Assembly (NCBI RefSeq): GCF_027942865.1
Contig: NC_134510.1
Coordinates: 40,519,692-40,583,691 of the forward strand
Direction of reading: 5' to 3'
Source: Odontesthes bonariensis
Lineage: Eukaryota > Chordata > Actinopteri > Atheriniformes > Atherinopsidae
DNA: 64,000 nt
Positions 41,320 to 49,898 of the stretch are shown here, piece by piece. Each line of letters starts with the position of its first letter. Within the stretch, counting starts at the first letter, position 1. A model generated the notes under the pieces. It was given only the letters and a program-made list of their open reading frames with translations, ran no database searches and had not been told where the DNA came from. A program made the translations under genes and the position numbers.

Positions 41320-41891
41320 GTCGATTCGGATCCCGTCGCCTCTCAGAGGCCTCCGATCCGCCATTCTGGCGTTTCCAAGCCTGCTTCCCCCGCTCCCTCC
41401 CGCTGGAGCGCCCGGCTCGCCCCTCGCTCTGCTGCCGGCTCCTTGGCATCCGCTCTCCGGTCCTGGGGCATCCGCCAGCCGAGGGCCACGGCCCCGATCA
41501 GCTCGCTTCCCTGACAGAGCTTCTCCAAACCGGCGATTCATCGACTCCTTCCCAATCCACCGCTGTTAAAAGGTCCAGGAATCGATCCCCGCCTCCGGCC
41601 AAGCGGCGCCCGGGCCGTCCTCCGCTCCGGCTCCGGGGCCCACGCGCAGCCTCTGCTTCGACTCCTGCGGTTCAGCTGACCCAGGCGGCTTCTCAGCTTC
41701 CAGGGAGCGTTTTGCCTCGCCGTCACCCGCCCCGGCATCGCAGGGTAATATGTGGTTCTCTGTCTCATTGTGTTAATATGTGTGCCCGGTCTCACGCTTC
41801 CTTCTCTCACCTAGGCCAGCCGTACGTGCCTGCTCACGCTCATGTCTCGCCTCGTCTAAAGCTCCAAGATCCCGCAGGGGCAGTATGTTAA
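41232..41891 (+). other. GC-rich open frame of unknown origin
   Basis: 219 codons, rich in Pro, Arg, Ser and Leu. It contains PPAKRRPGRPPLRLRG, an AT-hook-like core (GRP flanked by basic residues). Base composition is far more GC- and CpG-rich than the surrounding L1. The first ~30 codons overlap the inverted repeat of the nested element, so any true start would be downstream. It could be part of an unrecognised retroelement protein or a captured exon, or chance in GC-rich DNA. Confidence 0.25.
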
Positions 41892-41944
41892 CTTGGTTCT
41901 GCCTGATTGCTCACGTGTCCCGTGGTCGACCGGTAGGTCGCTTA

Positions 41945-42017
41945 GCCCGGCTAGCTCGGTCGGTAGAGCACGAGGCTGGTAATCTCAGGGTCGTGGGTTC
42001 GCGCCCTATGGCGGGCG
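41945..42017 (+). tRNA. tRNA-Lys-derived sequence (degenerate; loop reads GGT), likely SINE head or pseudogene
   Basis: A 73-nt stretch aligns along its full length with vertebrate tRNA-Lys(CTT): acceptor GCCCGGC, D-arm TAGCTCGGTCGGTAGAGC, and TCTCAGGGTCGTGGGTTCG across the anticodon and T arms. The anticodon loop reads CTGGTAA, giving GGT in the anticodon position where tRNA-Lys has CTT. The T stem has wobble pairs, and the acceptor stem has a G-G mismatch. An A-rich tail at 42266-42294 about 250 bp downstream makes a tRNA-derived SINE more likely than a working tRNA. Confidence 0.6.
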
Positions 42018-42267
42018 TAGCAGTTTGATGTTTGATCCAGCGCTTAAAATCAAGTTCAGCTCTGTTACCACCAGCACAGCGTCTTCAGTGGTGCCTCTTT
42101 GAATGATCACAATCCAAGATGTCTTTATGAACCATGATTTCTTTCTTAGCTTAACGAAATGATGTTGCAGCCAGAAGCCAGCAACATCTGACCAAACCGT
42201 TCGATTAAGGAGTTGTTAACACATGCTCAGCATGTAAAGATGTCGGTGACGCCAAGGTAAATAAAAG

Positions 42268-42294
<27 letters not shown>
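42018..42294 (+). mobile_element. Possible SINE body and A-rich tail behind the tRNA-like head
   Basis: Unique-looking sequence of about 250 bp with two small hairpins (GATGTTGC...GCAACATC at about 42162-42190, and ACATGCTCAGCATGT at about 42222), ending in GGTAAATAAAAG and a poly-A run. This fits tRNA head, body and A-tail order. No target duplication was identified around it. Confidence 0.4.
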
Positions 42295-42298
<4 letters not shown>

Positions 42299-42714
42299 GC
42301 TTTACTATGATAGATTGAGCTGCCACTTTACCCACATCTAAACTATGGTAGATTACGAACTTGCATGATATTGTCTAAATAAGACCTGGAAGCGACTGAA
42401 GTATCGATAAATGATGGAACCGACCATGACGTTGACTCCGAGTTGAAGACAGGCGTGCGTGCGTATTAAGTGAGAAATGCAGGCGTATTTCTCGTGCTGT
42501 CTGGAAGGCAGAACTTTTCAATTATTAAAAAAAAATAAATAAATAAAAAATAAAAAAAATTTATATATACCAGGGTGTTCTCGAGGCATCCCTCCAGCAG
42601 CTTGGCATTTGGCAGGCTACTCCCCCTACACACGTCCGGACCTTCAATCCGTGCTCGCTGCTCAGCGCTTGTTCCGTTAATCGGTAAGCTCGCACAACTA
42701 CTGGTGGTGGAGTC

Positions 42715-43015
42715 CTTCAGCCCTAACTGTCCATTTTCTCTCTCTCTCTGGCAGCACGATCTCCTCTGGCAGCCCAGGCGGGCCCACTCTCCATCTCTCT
42801 TCTCCGCTGGCTATCACTCCCCGGCACAAGCAGGCCGGATTGCACACAGCCAAGCTGGCTATCACTCGGCACAAGCAGGCTCTTTCTCTCTTTCTCTCTC
42901 TCCTCTGGCAGCCCAAGCGGGCTCAATTCCATTGCAGCCCAGGCGGGCTCACAATCCCCTTCTCTCCCCCTCTTCCATTTCGCTCCTTTAAAAAAAAAAA
43001 AAAAAAAAAAAAAAT
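42715..43015. repeat. Imperfect tandem sequence with CTCTGGCAGCCCAGGCGGGC blocks and poly-A
   Basis: Blocks containing GGCAGCCCAGGCGGGC recur at about 42769, 42907 and 42934. GGCTATCACTC...GGCACAAGCAGGC recurs at about 42809 and 42857, separated by CT-rich runs, with a 24-nt poly-A at 42991-43014. Open frames in this part come from the repeats. Confidence 0.6.
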
Positions 43016-43303
43016 GGATACTCCAGAACGGACGCCTGTCGTGAGGGTTCCTTTTTGGGGGGGGTGGCAAACCTTCTCACGGGCTCCTGTCTCACCTTCC
43101 AGCCAGACCCTCGTCAGCTCGGCCCCGGCTACCTTTTTGGGGGGATGATATCCAGCATCTATCTCCCTATGCCGGACTTTCAAGCTCACAGCGGTTCAGC
43201 TTGCATGTCCGCAGCCGGGGCCCGAGCGCCAAAGAAATCTTGTTAATAAAACTTTACAATTGTCTCCCTATCTCTCCGTGTGAGTCTCTCCAGGTTGAAA
43301 TGA

Positions 43304-44640
43304 TGGTGCTTCCACAGGTTCTCTTTTTATTTCAAGCACTTTCCATTTCAGTACCACCAACATTTTTTAGAACTTGGAATAAAAAATTTGCAGATTTCAT
43401 TTGGAATGGCAAAAAACATAGAATTAAATATGAGATATTAACTCAACCAAAAGAAGAGGGAGGTTTAGGGGTTCCACATATACAAAAGTACTACTTCGCA
43501 GCACAAATCCTTACAATAATGAATTGGATGGGAGAAGAATCTGGAATAAAATGGATTAATATTGAGAGAGAACTGTCGAATGGGTTACTTGGCTCTTTAC
43601 CTTTCCTTAAAAAAGAGACACAAAAACAATATCTACTCACATTTTGTATTAGAAACACAATAAAGACTTGGAGACAATTATGCCATCATTTAAAAATTCA
43701 TAGCGAAAGCGTGAAGCTAAGAAAAATGAGATATGACCCAGATTTTAAAGCACAAAAAGATGATAGCATTTTAGACGCTTGGGCAAACACAGGATTGACC
43801 GTTTTTGCACAAGTTTTTGATGAAAACATAGTAGTTTCATTTCAAACTCTTGCAGAGAAATATGCTTTACCACAAAAACACTTTTTCAAATATCTACAGG
43901 TTAGGAGCTATATTCAACAAAAGGCTGAAAAGGAAACAAATGATGTTTTAATTTTTTTGTTAGAAAATAGAAACAAAAGCAGAAAGGGAGGTGGTCTAGC
44001 GAAGGCCTACAAAATAATACAAAGAATGACAAAAATAAAGTACAATGCAAAAGAAAAATGGGAGAATGAATTACTTATAAATATTACAGATAGTTCCTGG
44101 AGAGAGTCATGGAAAGATCATTTCAAAACAACTCAGTCAAAATGCTGGAAGGAGTTTGGCTGGAAAATTAACCAAAGATTTTTTATGGTGCCTAAACAAT
44201 GTGCTCATATCTCAGGAGCTGATATAAATTGTTGGCGAGGATGCGGAGAAGAAGGTACGCATACACATATACTCCTTACATGCTCTTTAATAAAATCATT
44301 TTGGGAGGAGGTAAGGCGAGCTATTACATATATTTTTGATCTTAAACAACCTTTAACACCAGTAAACATACTAGGCATCGACTTACCAAATAAGATAAAA
44401 AGAATATACTGTAAACTTTTTCATCTTCTAAGACTTACTGCACTAAAGCAAATTACAAGATTATGGAAACAAAGTAAACAACCAGAGGTTCAGCTATGGT
44501 ATAAAACAATAGAAAGTGTTCTGGAAATGGAAAAAAATATATTAATTTGTAGAAATTGCTCAGAAAAATGGAAGGAAATGTATCCAGACAATATGTGTAA
44601 TAAAATGCGCTTATATTTTGAAAACAGAATAACAATATAG
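43304..44640 (+). pseudogene. L1 ORF2 C-terminal part, downstream of the insertion
   Basis: Continues ORF2 directly: IKM before the insertion joins MVLPQVLFLFQALSISVPP, then FFRTWNKKFADFIWNGKK, KEEGGLGVPHIQKYYFAAQ and the Cys-rich motif CWRGCGEEGTHTHILLTC near residue 330 of this segment (CxxxC...H...C, as in L1 ORF2 C-termini). Stop at 44640. The frame is open throughout. The apparent upstream start (43201) is inside the insertion and not meaningful. Confidence 0.88.
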
Positions 44641-45145
44641 GCTACCAAAACTTTTATGAAGATGTCCACAAAGTTTATGTATACCCCTACACACCAACTT
44701 ACTATATCGGCACATACATATTATTCAATACAACACCTACACTACACACACACACACCTACGGGAACGCCACTAAATATTTTCATTTTCTTTTTTAAAAA
44801 TTTTTTTTCTATGTCATGTCCCCCCCCCCCCCCCCCCCTCTCTCTCTCTCTCTCTCTGCCCCATTTTCTTGTATGCTTATGTGTTTGTCTATGCGTCAAC
44901 TGTCTAGTGTCATTTGTGTATCTTTGTGAAAAAAAAAAAAAAAAAAAAAAAGTTTATATGGTGGTATGTTGAAATATAATGGAAAATAACTGTAGTCGTG
45001 TATGGGCATACACTGTGAACTGGAGGAAGAGAAAGAGGAAAGGGGAGAAAAAAATAAAAATAATTATATATATATTTTGATGATGATGAAATTGTATATG
45101 TTGTACAATTCTACCAATAAACAAAGTAAAAAAAAATATATAAAA
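44641..45145 (+). other. L1 3' UTR
   Basis: Contains C18 followed by (TC)n at 44820-44857, a 23-nt poly-A at 44929-44951, a small hairpin (TTGTATATG...TGTACAA, about 45090-45106), AATAAA at 45117-45122 and an A-rich tail against the target duplication. Confidence 0.75.
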
Positions 45146-45160
45146 AATAAGAGCCGTTTC
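45146..45160. repeat. L1 target-site duplication, right copy
   Basis: Exact copy of 35793-35807, following the A-rich tail. The flanking minus-strand LINE frame reads KVLEKAAVTASRNPETALIRN across it. Confidence 0.93.
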
Positions 45161-45260
45161 TGGGTTTCTGGAAGCTGTTACAGCCGCCTTCTCCAGAACC
45201 TTTGATAGAAAGGACCGCCTGGAGATTGATCTGTACTTATTTAAAGATAAGGAGTCCAGT
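45161..45260 (-). mobile_element. LINE reverse transcriptase fragment, right part of the L1 target
   Basis: Minus strand reads LSKVLEKAAVTASRNPETALI, similar to the SKxLEKxV...STETAL stretch of CR1/L2 reverse transcriptases. It is the upstream neighbour of the [10 protein letters not shown] fragment at 35640. From 45260 to 46590 I see no gene, only AT-rich sequence. Confidence 0.6.
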
Positions 45261-46598
45261 AAGGCTTTCGAAGCAGCGGATGAACAAACGGCACGTTTAA
45301 AACTGCCATAAAAGATTAAACTTTACAGCTGAGGGAAATTCTATTTTATAGGGACAATATCTACATTTCAGGTTTTACTGGGACCGAAACATCAGGACCG
45401 GAAACTCTGCAAGAACCAGGCAGGAGCCGAGTTTTGATATTTTCCACTTTATTAATCATTAATTACAGTTTCACAGGAAGTTCAGCGTCAGATTCTTACA
45501 ACAACGATGATTATTACTGGATTACAGCAGTGAGAAGTCAGTTAAAAATGTCCGTGATTTTAATAAGGATCAGAAACGTTGATATAAATTCATGATTCGG
45601 TTGAACTTTGTCTGTGGAACATAAAAAAAACATCTAGTTTCACACATTAAAACATATTTAATGCTAAAAATCAAACAGCATTTATCTGCACTGTAACAAA
45701 CCACCTCATTAAGATAATTAGTCATTTTCAAGCTAAAATCTGATATTTTTTTCAAACTAGCTTAAAAAAATCAAACCAAAACTAAAAGGAAAAGAACTTC
45801 AAACCAAAGAATAAAGTTATGGAAATCTGAGAAGCTCCAAAAACAGTAAAACTTGTTGCACATTCATTCTTCTGGAAGTTAACAGAGAAACTCTTCAGCC
45901 TCTAATGTTTCATTTGAAAATAAATCATGAAAACTGATGAACTGCAACATGAAGACATGTGTTTTTAGATTAGACCGGTCTTAGATATAAATATCAGAAA
46001 TGCTTTGCATGGAAAAATATTCATTATGTAGAAGTCAGGGGAGTTAGAAACTCAGGGAAACGTGTTTGACTGTAAGATTTCAAAATAAAAGCAGCCTTTT
46101 TGGGCCTAAAACCTTCATATTTTTTCAGAAAACAGATGCTGGAGGAGGCTGTTCCGCATCATGTTGGTGTTTTATGTTCTTTATGTCGATGCTATCAACA
46201 TATTCTTAGTATTTTCTATCAGAATGAACCTCCTGCTTCACAGCGTCTCAGCGACTCGAGTCCCCATTTCTGGTTGTAATTGTAAATATCAGTAACAAAC
46301 TGCAGGAAGAAGCCGGACAATAAAGGCTTGTTGACGGGTTTTTGTGCAGTTTGGACCCAAAGTGACGGTTTATCAGCAGGAACCATCTTTCTGGGATAAC
46401 AGAGCCAACCAACAGGCCACCGTGCAGCCCTGCTGGCACCAACGTCCCTCAGAAACCAGAAGAAAAGGGAAGTTTATTCAAAACAAAGTCGAGAATTTTT
46501 TTCCTTTTTAATCTAATCTATCATAAAACAGAATTATTGTCAAACCAAACAGCTCGAAAACGTCCAATGTAATTCGTAAAGAAGTGAAGCGTAACAAC

Positions 46599-47069
46599 TA
46601 GGGCTGTGACTCGATTAAAATTTTTAATCGCGTTAACTACAGGCTTTGAAATTAATTAATCGCATTTTAATCGCATATACTTTATCCTTTAGAAAATTAA
46701 CATTTTCAACAATATTTCAACAAACACAGAACATATCCCTATTTGGAATCTGAATGTAGCATGCATGAAAACACAGTATATAGAATCTTGGATGTTAAGC
46801 TGCGTTGGGCCCCCGTTAGCTTCCACGCTAGCTGCTACATGTTTAGCGTTGAGGTGATATTGAGCCAATTTTTACAATACGCTGCGGTGATACGCGAATT
46901 CCTTGTTGCATAATCTGCAAACAACCACGCTCTTGTCGACGCTTCCATCCGTCTGTATTTAAAAATAAAAAAAAATTATAGTGTGCGATTAAAATGCGTT
47001 ATTTTTTTTAACGCGCTAATATGTGTGTAGTTAATTAATCGAAATTAACGCGCTAAAGTCCCAGCCCTA
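46599..47069. mobile_element. hAT-type MITE with perfect 8-bp target duplication
   Basis: 471 bp bounded by GTAACAAC at 46591-46598 and 47070-47077. Ends are TAGGGCTG and CAGCCCTA, and the subterminal ATTAATCG/TTAACGCG repeats face inwards. No transposase. A fragment of the same family is at 51713-51790. Confidence 0.9.
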
Positions 47070-47489
47070 GTAACAACATGTCTGACACTTTGTGAGCTTT
47101 GCGTGAACCTTTGAGGAGGTGCTGATCGGGCAAACTTCTTCCACGTCCTGAATCATTTCATAAAGCAGCTGAACACGTAAAATCTCTCACTTATTATATA
47201 ACTGCTGTTTGTTCTAAACTACAGTAAACAAACAAACCCGGAGGAATCCATACTTCACATTTCCGTGGGGCTTTGAATGCAGCATGAGACATTTAGGAGG
47301 AAGAAACTCATCTTTCAAAGCTTAAAAACATTAACAGTTCTATTTATCTGTGCATATGACACCTGAAAGTATTTTATCTACACTCTTCACTTTTAAATTA
47401 ATTAATTAATGATTATTTTTAATGGTTTTTTTATTTTTTATTTTTATTTAATTTCATTTAATTTTATTTTTTTTAATGATTTTATTGCC

Positions 47490-47570
47490 TTCTTGTGATG
47501 TTATGTAGCTGTAAAGCACTTTGAATTACCTTGTGTACGAATTGTGCTCTATAAATAAAAGCTTTTAGGG
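47490..47570 (+). mobile_element. LINE 3'-tail fragment
   Basis: Contains TGTAAAGCACTTTGAATTAC followed by TGTGCTCTATAAATAAA, the conserved end found on many fish LINEs and their SINE partners. A related tail with (TTTGA)n is at 48036-48115. No coding sequence remains. Confidence 0.55.
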
Positions 47571-48035
47571 AAATAAAGCTTCAGAATGACCAAACTACGC
47601 TCAGAATATATGACTTAGATTTATATAGTTAGAAGGTTTAATGTTAAAGAGCGGGAAACTCTCCATTTATAACAGAAATAAATCTCATCTTCTTAGGGAT
47701 TTCAGTGTTTCAGAGAGTTTCAGTTTAAATGTGCTCCTCCGTTAACGTTCAGCTCAGTAGTTTTTATATTAATAAGACATACAGAGAGTTTTGTTTGCAA
47801 ATTAAAGCATAAAAACAGTTTTTTCAGAGCAGAATCCCACACCAGAGGTACAGTGAATGCAGCAAGAGAGCCTGGCAGGTGGACTGAACCATTGTGACGA
47901 TCAGAAGGGGGTCCAGATCAATCAATCTTTTTTTGTTTACGATTAGAAAATCACTGAAAATCATTTAGTGATAAAGCTCACAATGAAATAATGTTTTTTA
48001 ATAGTTTTATCCAGACTCAAACTGCCTTTATCTGT

Positions 48036-48115
48036 TTTATGTAAAGCACTTTGAATTGTTTGTACACGAAATGTGCTATACAAATAAATTTGATTTGATT
48101 TGATTTGATTTAGAG
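48036..48115 (+). mobile_element. LINE 3'-tail fragment with (TTTGA)n
   Basis: GTAAAGCACTTTGAATTG, then GTGCTATACAAATAAA and four TTTGA-type repeats. Such short tandem tails are typical of CR1/L2-like 3' ends. 47080-48850 otherwise shows no gene. Confidence 0.6.
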
Positions 48116-48856
48116 AAAAAGACATGAACATATGTTCAGTTTAAAAGTAATTATTGGAAAGGTATTCGCCATTTTAACCGTTAAAAATAGTAAAGAGTCA
48201 TGTCTGTGTGTCCTGACTCGTGTTTTTAGGTGTTTGTGGACAGATTCTCTCATTTAAATCATGATATTCAGGCACCGAACACTCAAAAAACACACATTGT
48301 GCTACATGTTCGACTGTCGGATAAACAGAGAAATTCATCCGATATTTCAGCTGTTTTGAAAGGCTTCACAGAAACTTCCTCTTCCTTAGTTTCATCTATA
48401 TTCTGATGAACCCCTCCTGATGCAGAGGATTAATTACATTAATTAAAAAACATACAACCTCGCTTCCTTCCCGACTGATTTTCCGTTAGTTTTATCTGAA
48501 TTTTCTGCTCTTATGATACGCCAACTATCGCCAACTAGGCCTAGCAGTGAAATCATCACAGATTCAATGATTTTGGTTGGATTTTTCTATTTTTTTCTGT
48601 GTATACAGGCGTATACTGTTGGGTGAACAGAATGGCATATTGACTGATGTCATAATTTGGGGGAATAATTGATTGCCAATGAAGTAAAGATGAAAATATT
48701 GGAAAAAAGTGAAAAAACGCCGGATTTCTTTACATTAAATTGAGCCAAAATCATGTAGAAATGTATTTTAAGAGTTTTAATTTAATTGGATGTTGTGTCC
48801 ACATGTGTTCTGTGCATCTGGAATGCATTTATTGACAGCTTACCCAACCCACTGAG

Positions 48857-49361
48857 CAGGGGCGAGGCTAGGGTATTTTTAGTGGTGCCTCGGCACCCCC
48901 TGGCCCAGCACATTTTTAAAATATTATATTATACAAAAAACTTGCTCTGCCCCTGCGCAATACTTTGGTGCGACTGGCCAATCTGGCAACCTTGTGTGTC
49001 TGGCAACCCTGCTTCAAAACGAGGCTTGTGACCAGTCCACTTATCAAGCACATCTCTTCTGATTGGTTGGCACATTCACACGACTGCTTGCCGCTAGAGT
49101 TGTTTACGGCTTGGCATTTTGTTCTGGTCGTAAGCTAGCTGTTCCACACATAGAATTCTACATTTCCCAAAATAAATGTCGAGTTATCTTCAATAATTGT
49201 CTCATGCTCTCAGTAATCCCTGACACTACTCAAAGCAAAACTAATACGGCTCCAAAATTTAGAAATCTACTAGTTCGCCTCAATTAGTGAGAAATAATGT
49301 GCCTCTGTGAGCACTGGGGGGGCTGGGCCCCCCTAAAGACCAGGTCCTAAAATCGCCCCTG
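48857..49361. mobile_element. hAT-type non-autonomous element with perfect 8-bp target duplication
   Basis: 505 bp flanked by CCACTGAG at 48849-48856 and 49362-49369. Inverted ends begin CAGGGGCGA on both sides, and C/G-rich runs (GGCACCCCCTGGC, GGGGGGCTGGGCCCCCC) lie just inside. Interior open frames have no transposase similarity. Confidence 0.9.
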
Positions 49362-49755
49362 CCACTGAGGATTTGTGGAAAATTGTAATTTTCCAACATT
49401 TTCTATCAAAAAATGAAGGCCACATGCACTAAAATGGCCACCATTTTTTTTGGCCATGTTTCCGGCAGAGCAGACCCCCTGATTATTGCTTCTTAGGGTC
49501 AAAGTGAACCTTTGTTCCCACAGCCATAAGGCTTTATAACAGTGACTGCTGAGTTCTTCTCAAATTGATTGATTGATTTTTATTTATTTGTTTATTTTGC
49601 CATTTAGTCATTTATTATTTTTTAGTTAGTAGTAGAATTATTATTGTTGTTTTATTGTTGTTAATTAAATCATTGTAAATATTTAAAAAAAAATGTTGAG
49701 CTACTTGACGAATTTGAATTTCCCCCATTGGAGATTAAATAAAGTATTTTTCTTT

Positions 49756-49795
49756 TCTATTCTATTCTATTCTATTCTATTCTATTCTATTCTAT
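49756..49795. repeat. (TATTC)n microsatellite
   Basis: About eight perfect TATTC pentamers, then an A-run. It lies about 100 bp beyond the stop codon of the minus-strand IgGFc/lectin gene, in its probable 3' UTR. Confidence 0.95.
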
Positions 49796-49898
49796 AAAAA
49801 AAAACACAAATAAAACGTATGGCAGAGCATGTCAGGTCCAACCCTTTTTTGAGACTTTGGCCCCCCGGCTATGAGGACGCGGTGAAGCCTTTGGACGG

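Larger units (their letters stand above)
40391..43297. mobile_element. 2.9 kb composite insertion in L1 ORF2
   Basis: The short repeat AAATGA flanks it at 40385-40390 and 43298-43303; extended to 9 bp it has one mismatch. Its length plus duplication (2913 bp) is a multiple of three. Inside, in order: unrecognised sequence, an inverted-repeat element (40552-41319), a GC-rich block with an open frame (41232-41891), a tRNA-Lys-like sequence with an A-rich tail (41945-42294), and pyrimidine-rich repeats with poly-A (42580-43014). The right end has AATAAAACTTTAC at 43244, resembling the 3' end of a transcript. No TG..CA ends or inverted ends of the whole insert were found, so its class is unresolved. 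Confidence 0.7.
35808..45145 (+). mobile_element. Full-length L1 retrotransposon, interrupted by a 2.9 kb insertion
   Basis: Bounded by a perfect 15-bp target duplication. Order: 5' UTR of about 128 bp, ORF1 (35936-36802), inter-ORF region of about 1.15 kb with poly-A/T runs, ORF2 (37960-40390 and 43304-44640), 3' UTR with C18/(TC)n and poly-A runs, AATAAA at 45117, and an A-rich tail. Without the insertion the element is about 6.4 kb. ORF1 is intact; ORF2 has one stop codon plus the insertion. The near-intact frames and perfect duplication indicate a fairly recent insertion. Confidence 0.93.

Noticed and set aside
42575..43248. Several open frames in the CT-rich part of the L1 insertion
   Set aside because: Composed of repeated GGCAGCCCAGGCGGGC blocks and poly-A (KKKKK); no domain and no consistent frame.
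40391..43297. LTR retrotransposon as the explanation of the L1 insertion
   Set aside because: No TG...CA ends with matching duplication and no pair of long direct repeats were found at the borders.
46248..46442. Minus-strand 64-codon frame
   Set aside because: No domain, splice partner or promoter signal; chance frame in intergenic sequence.
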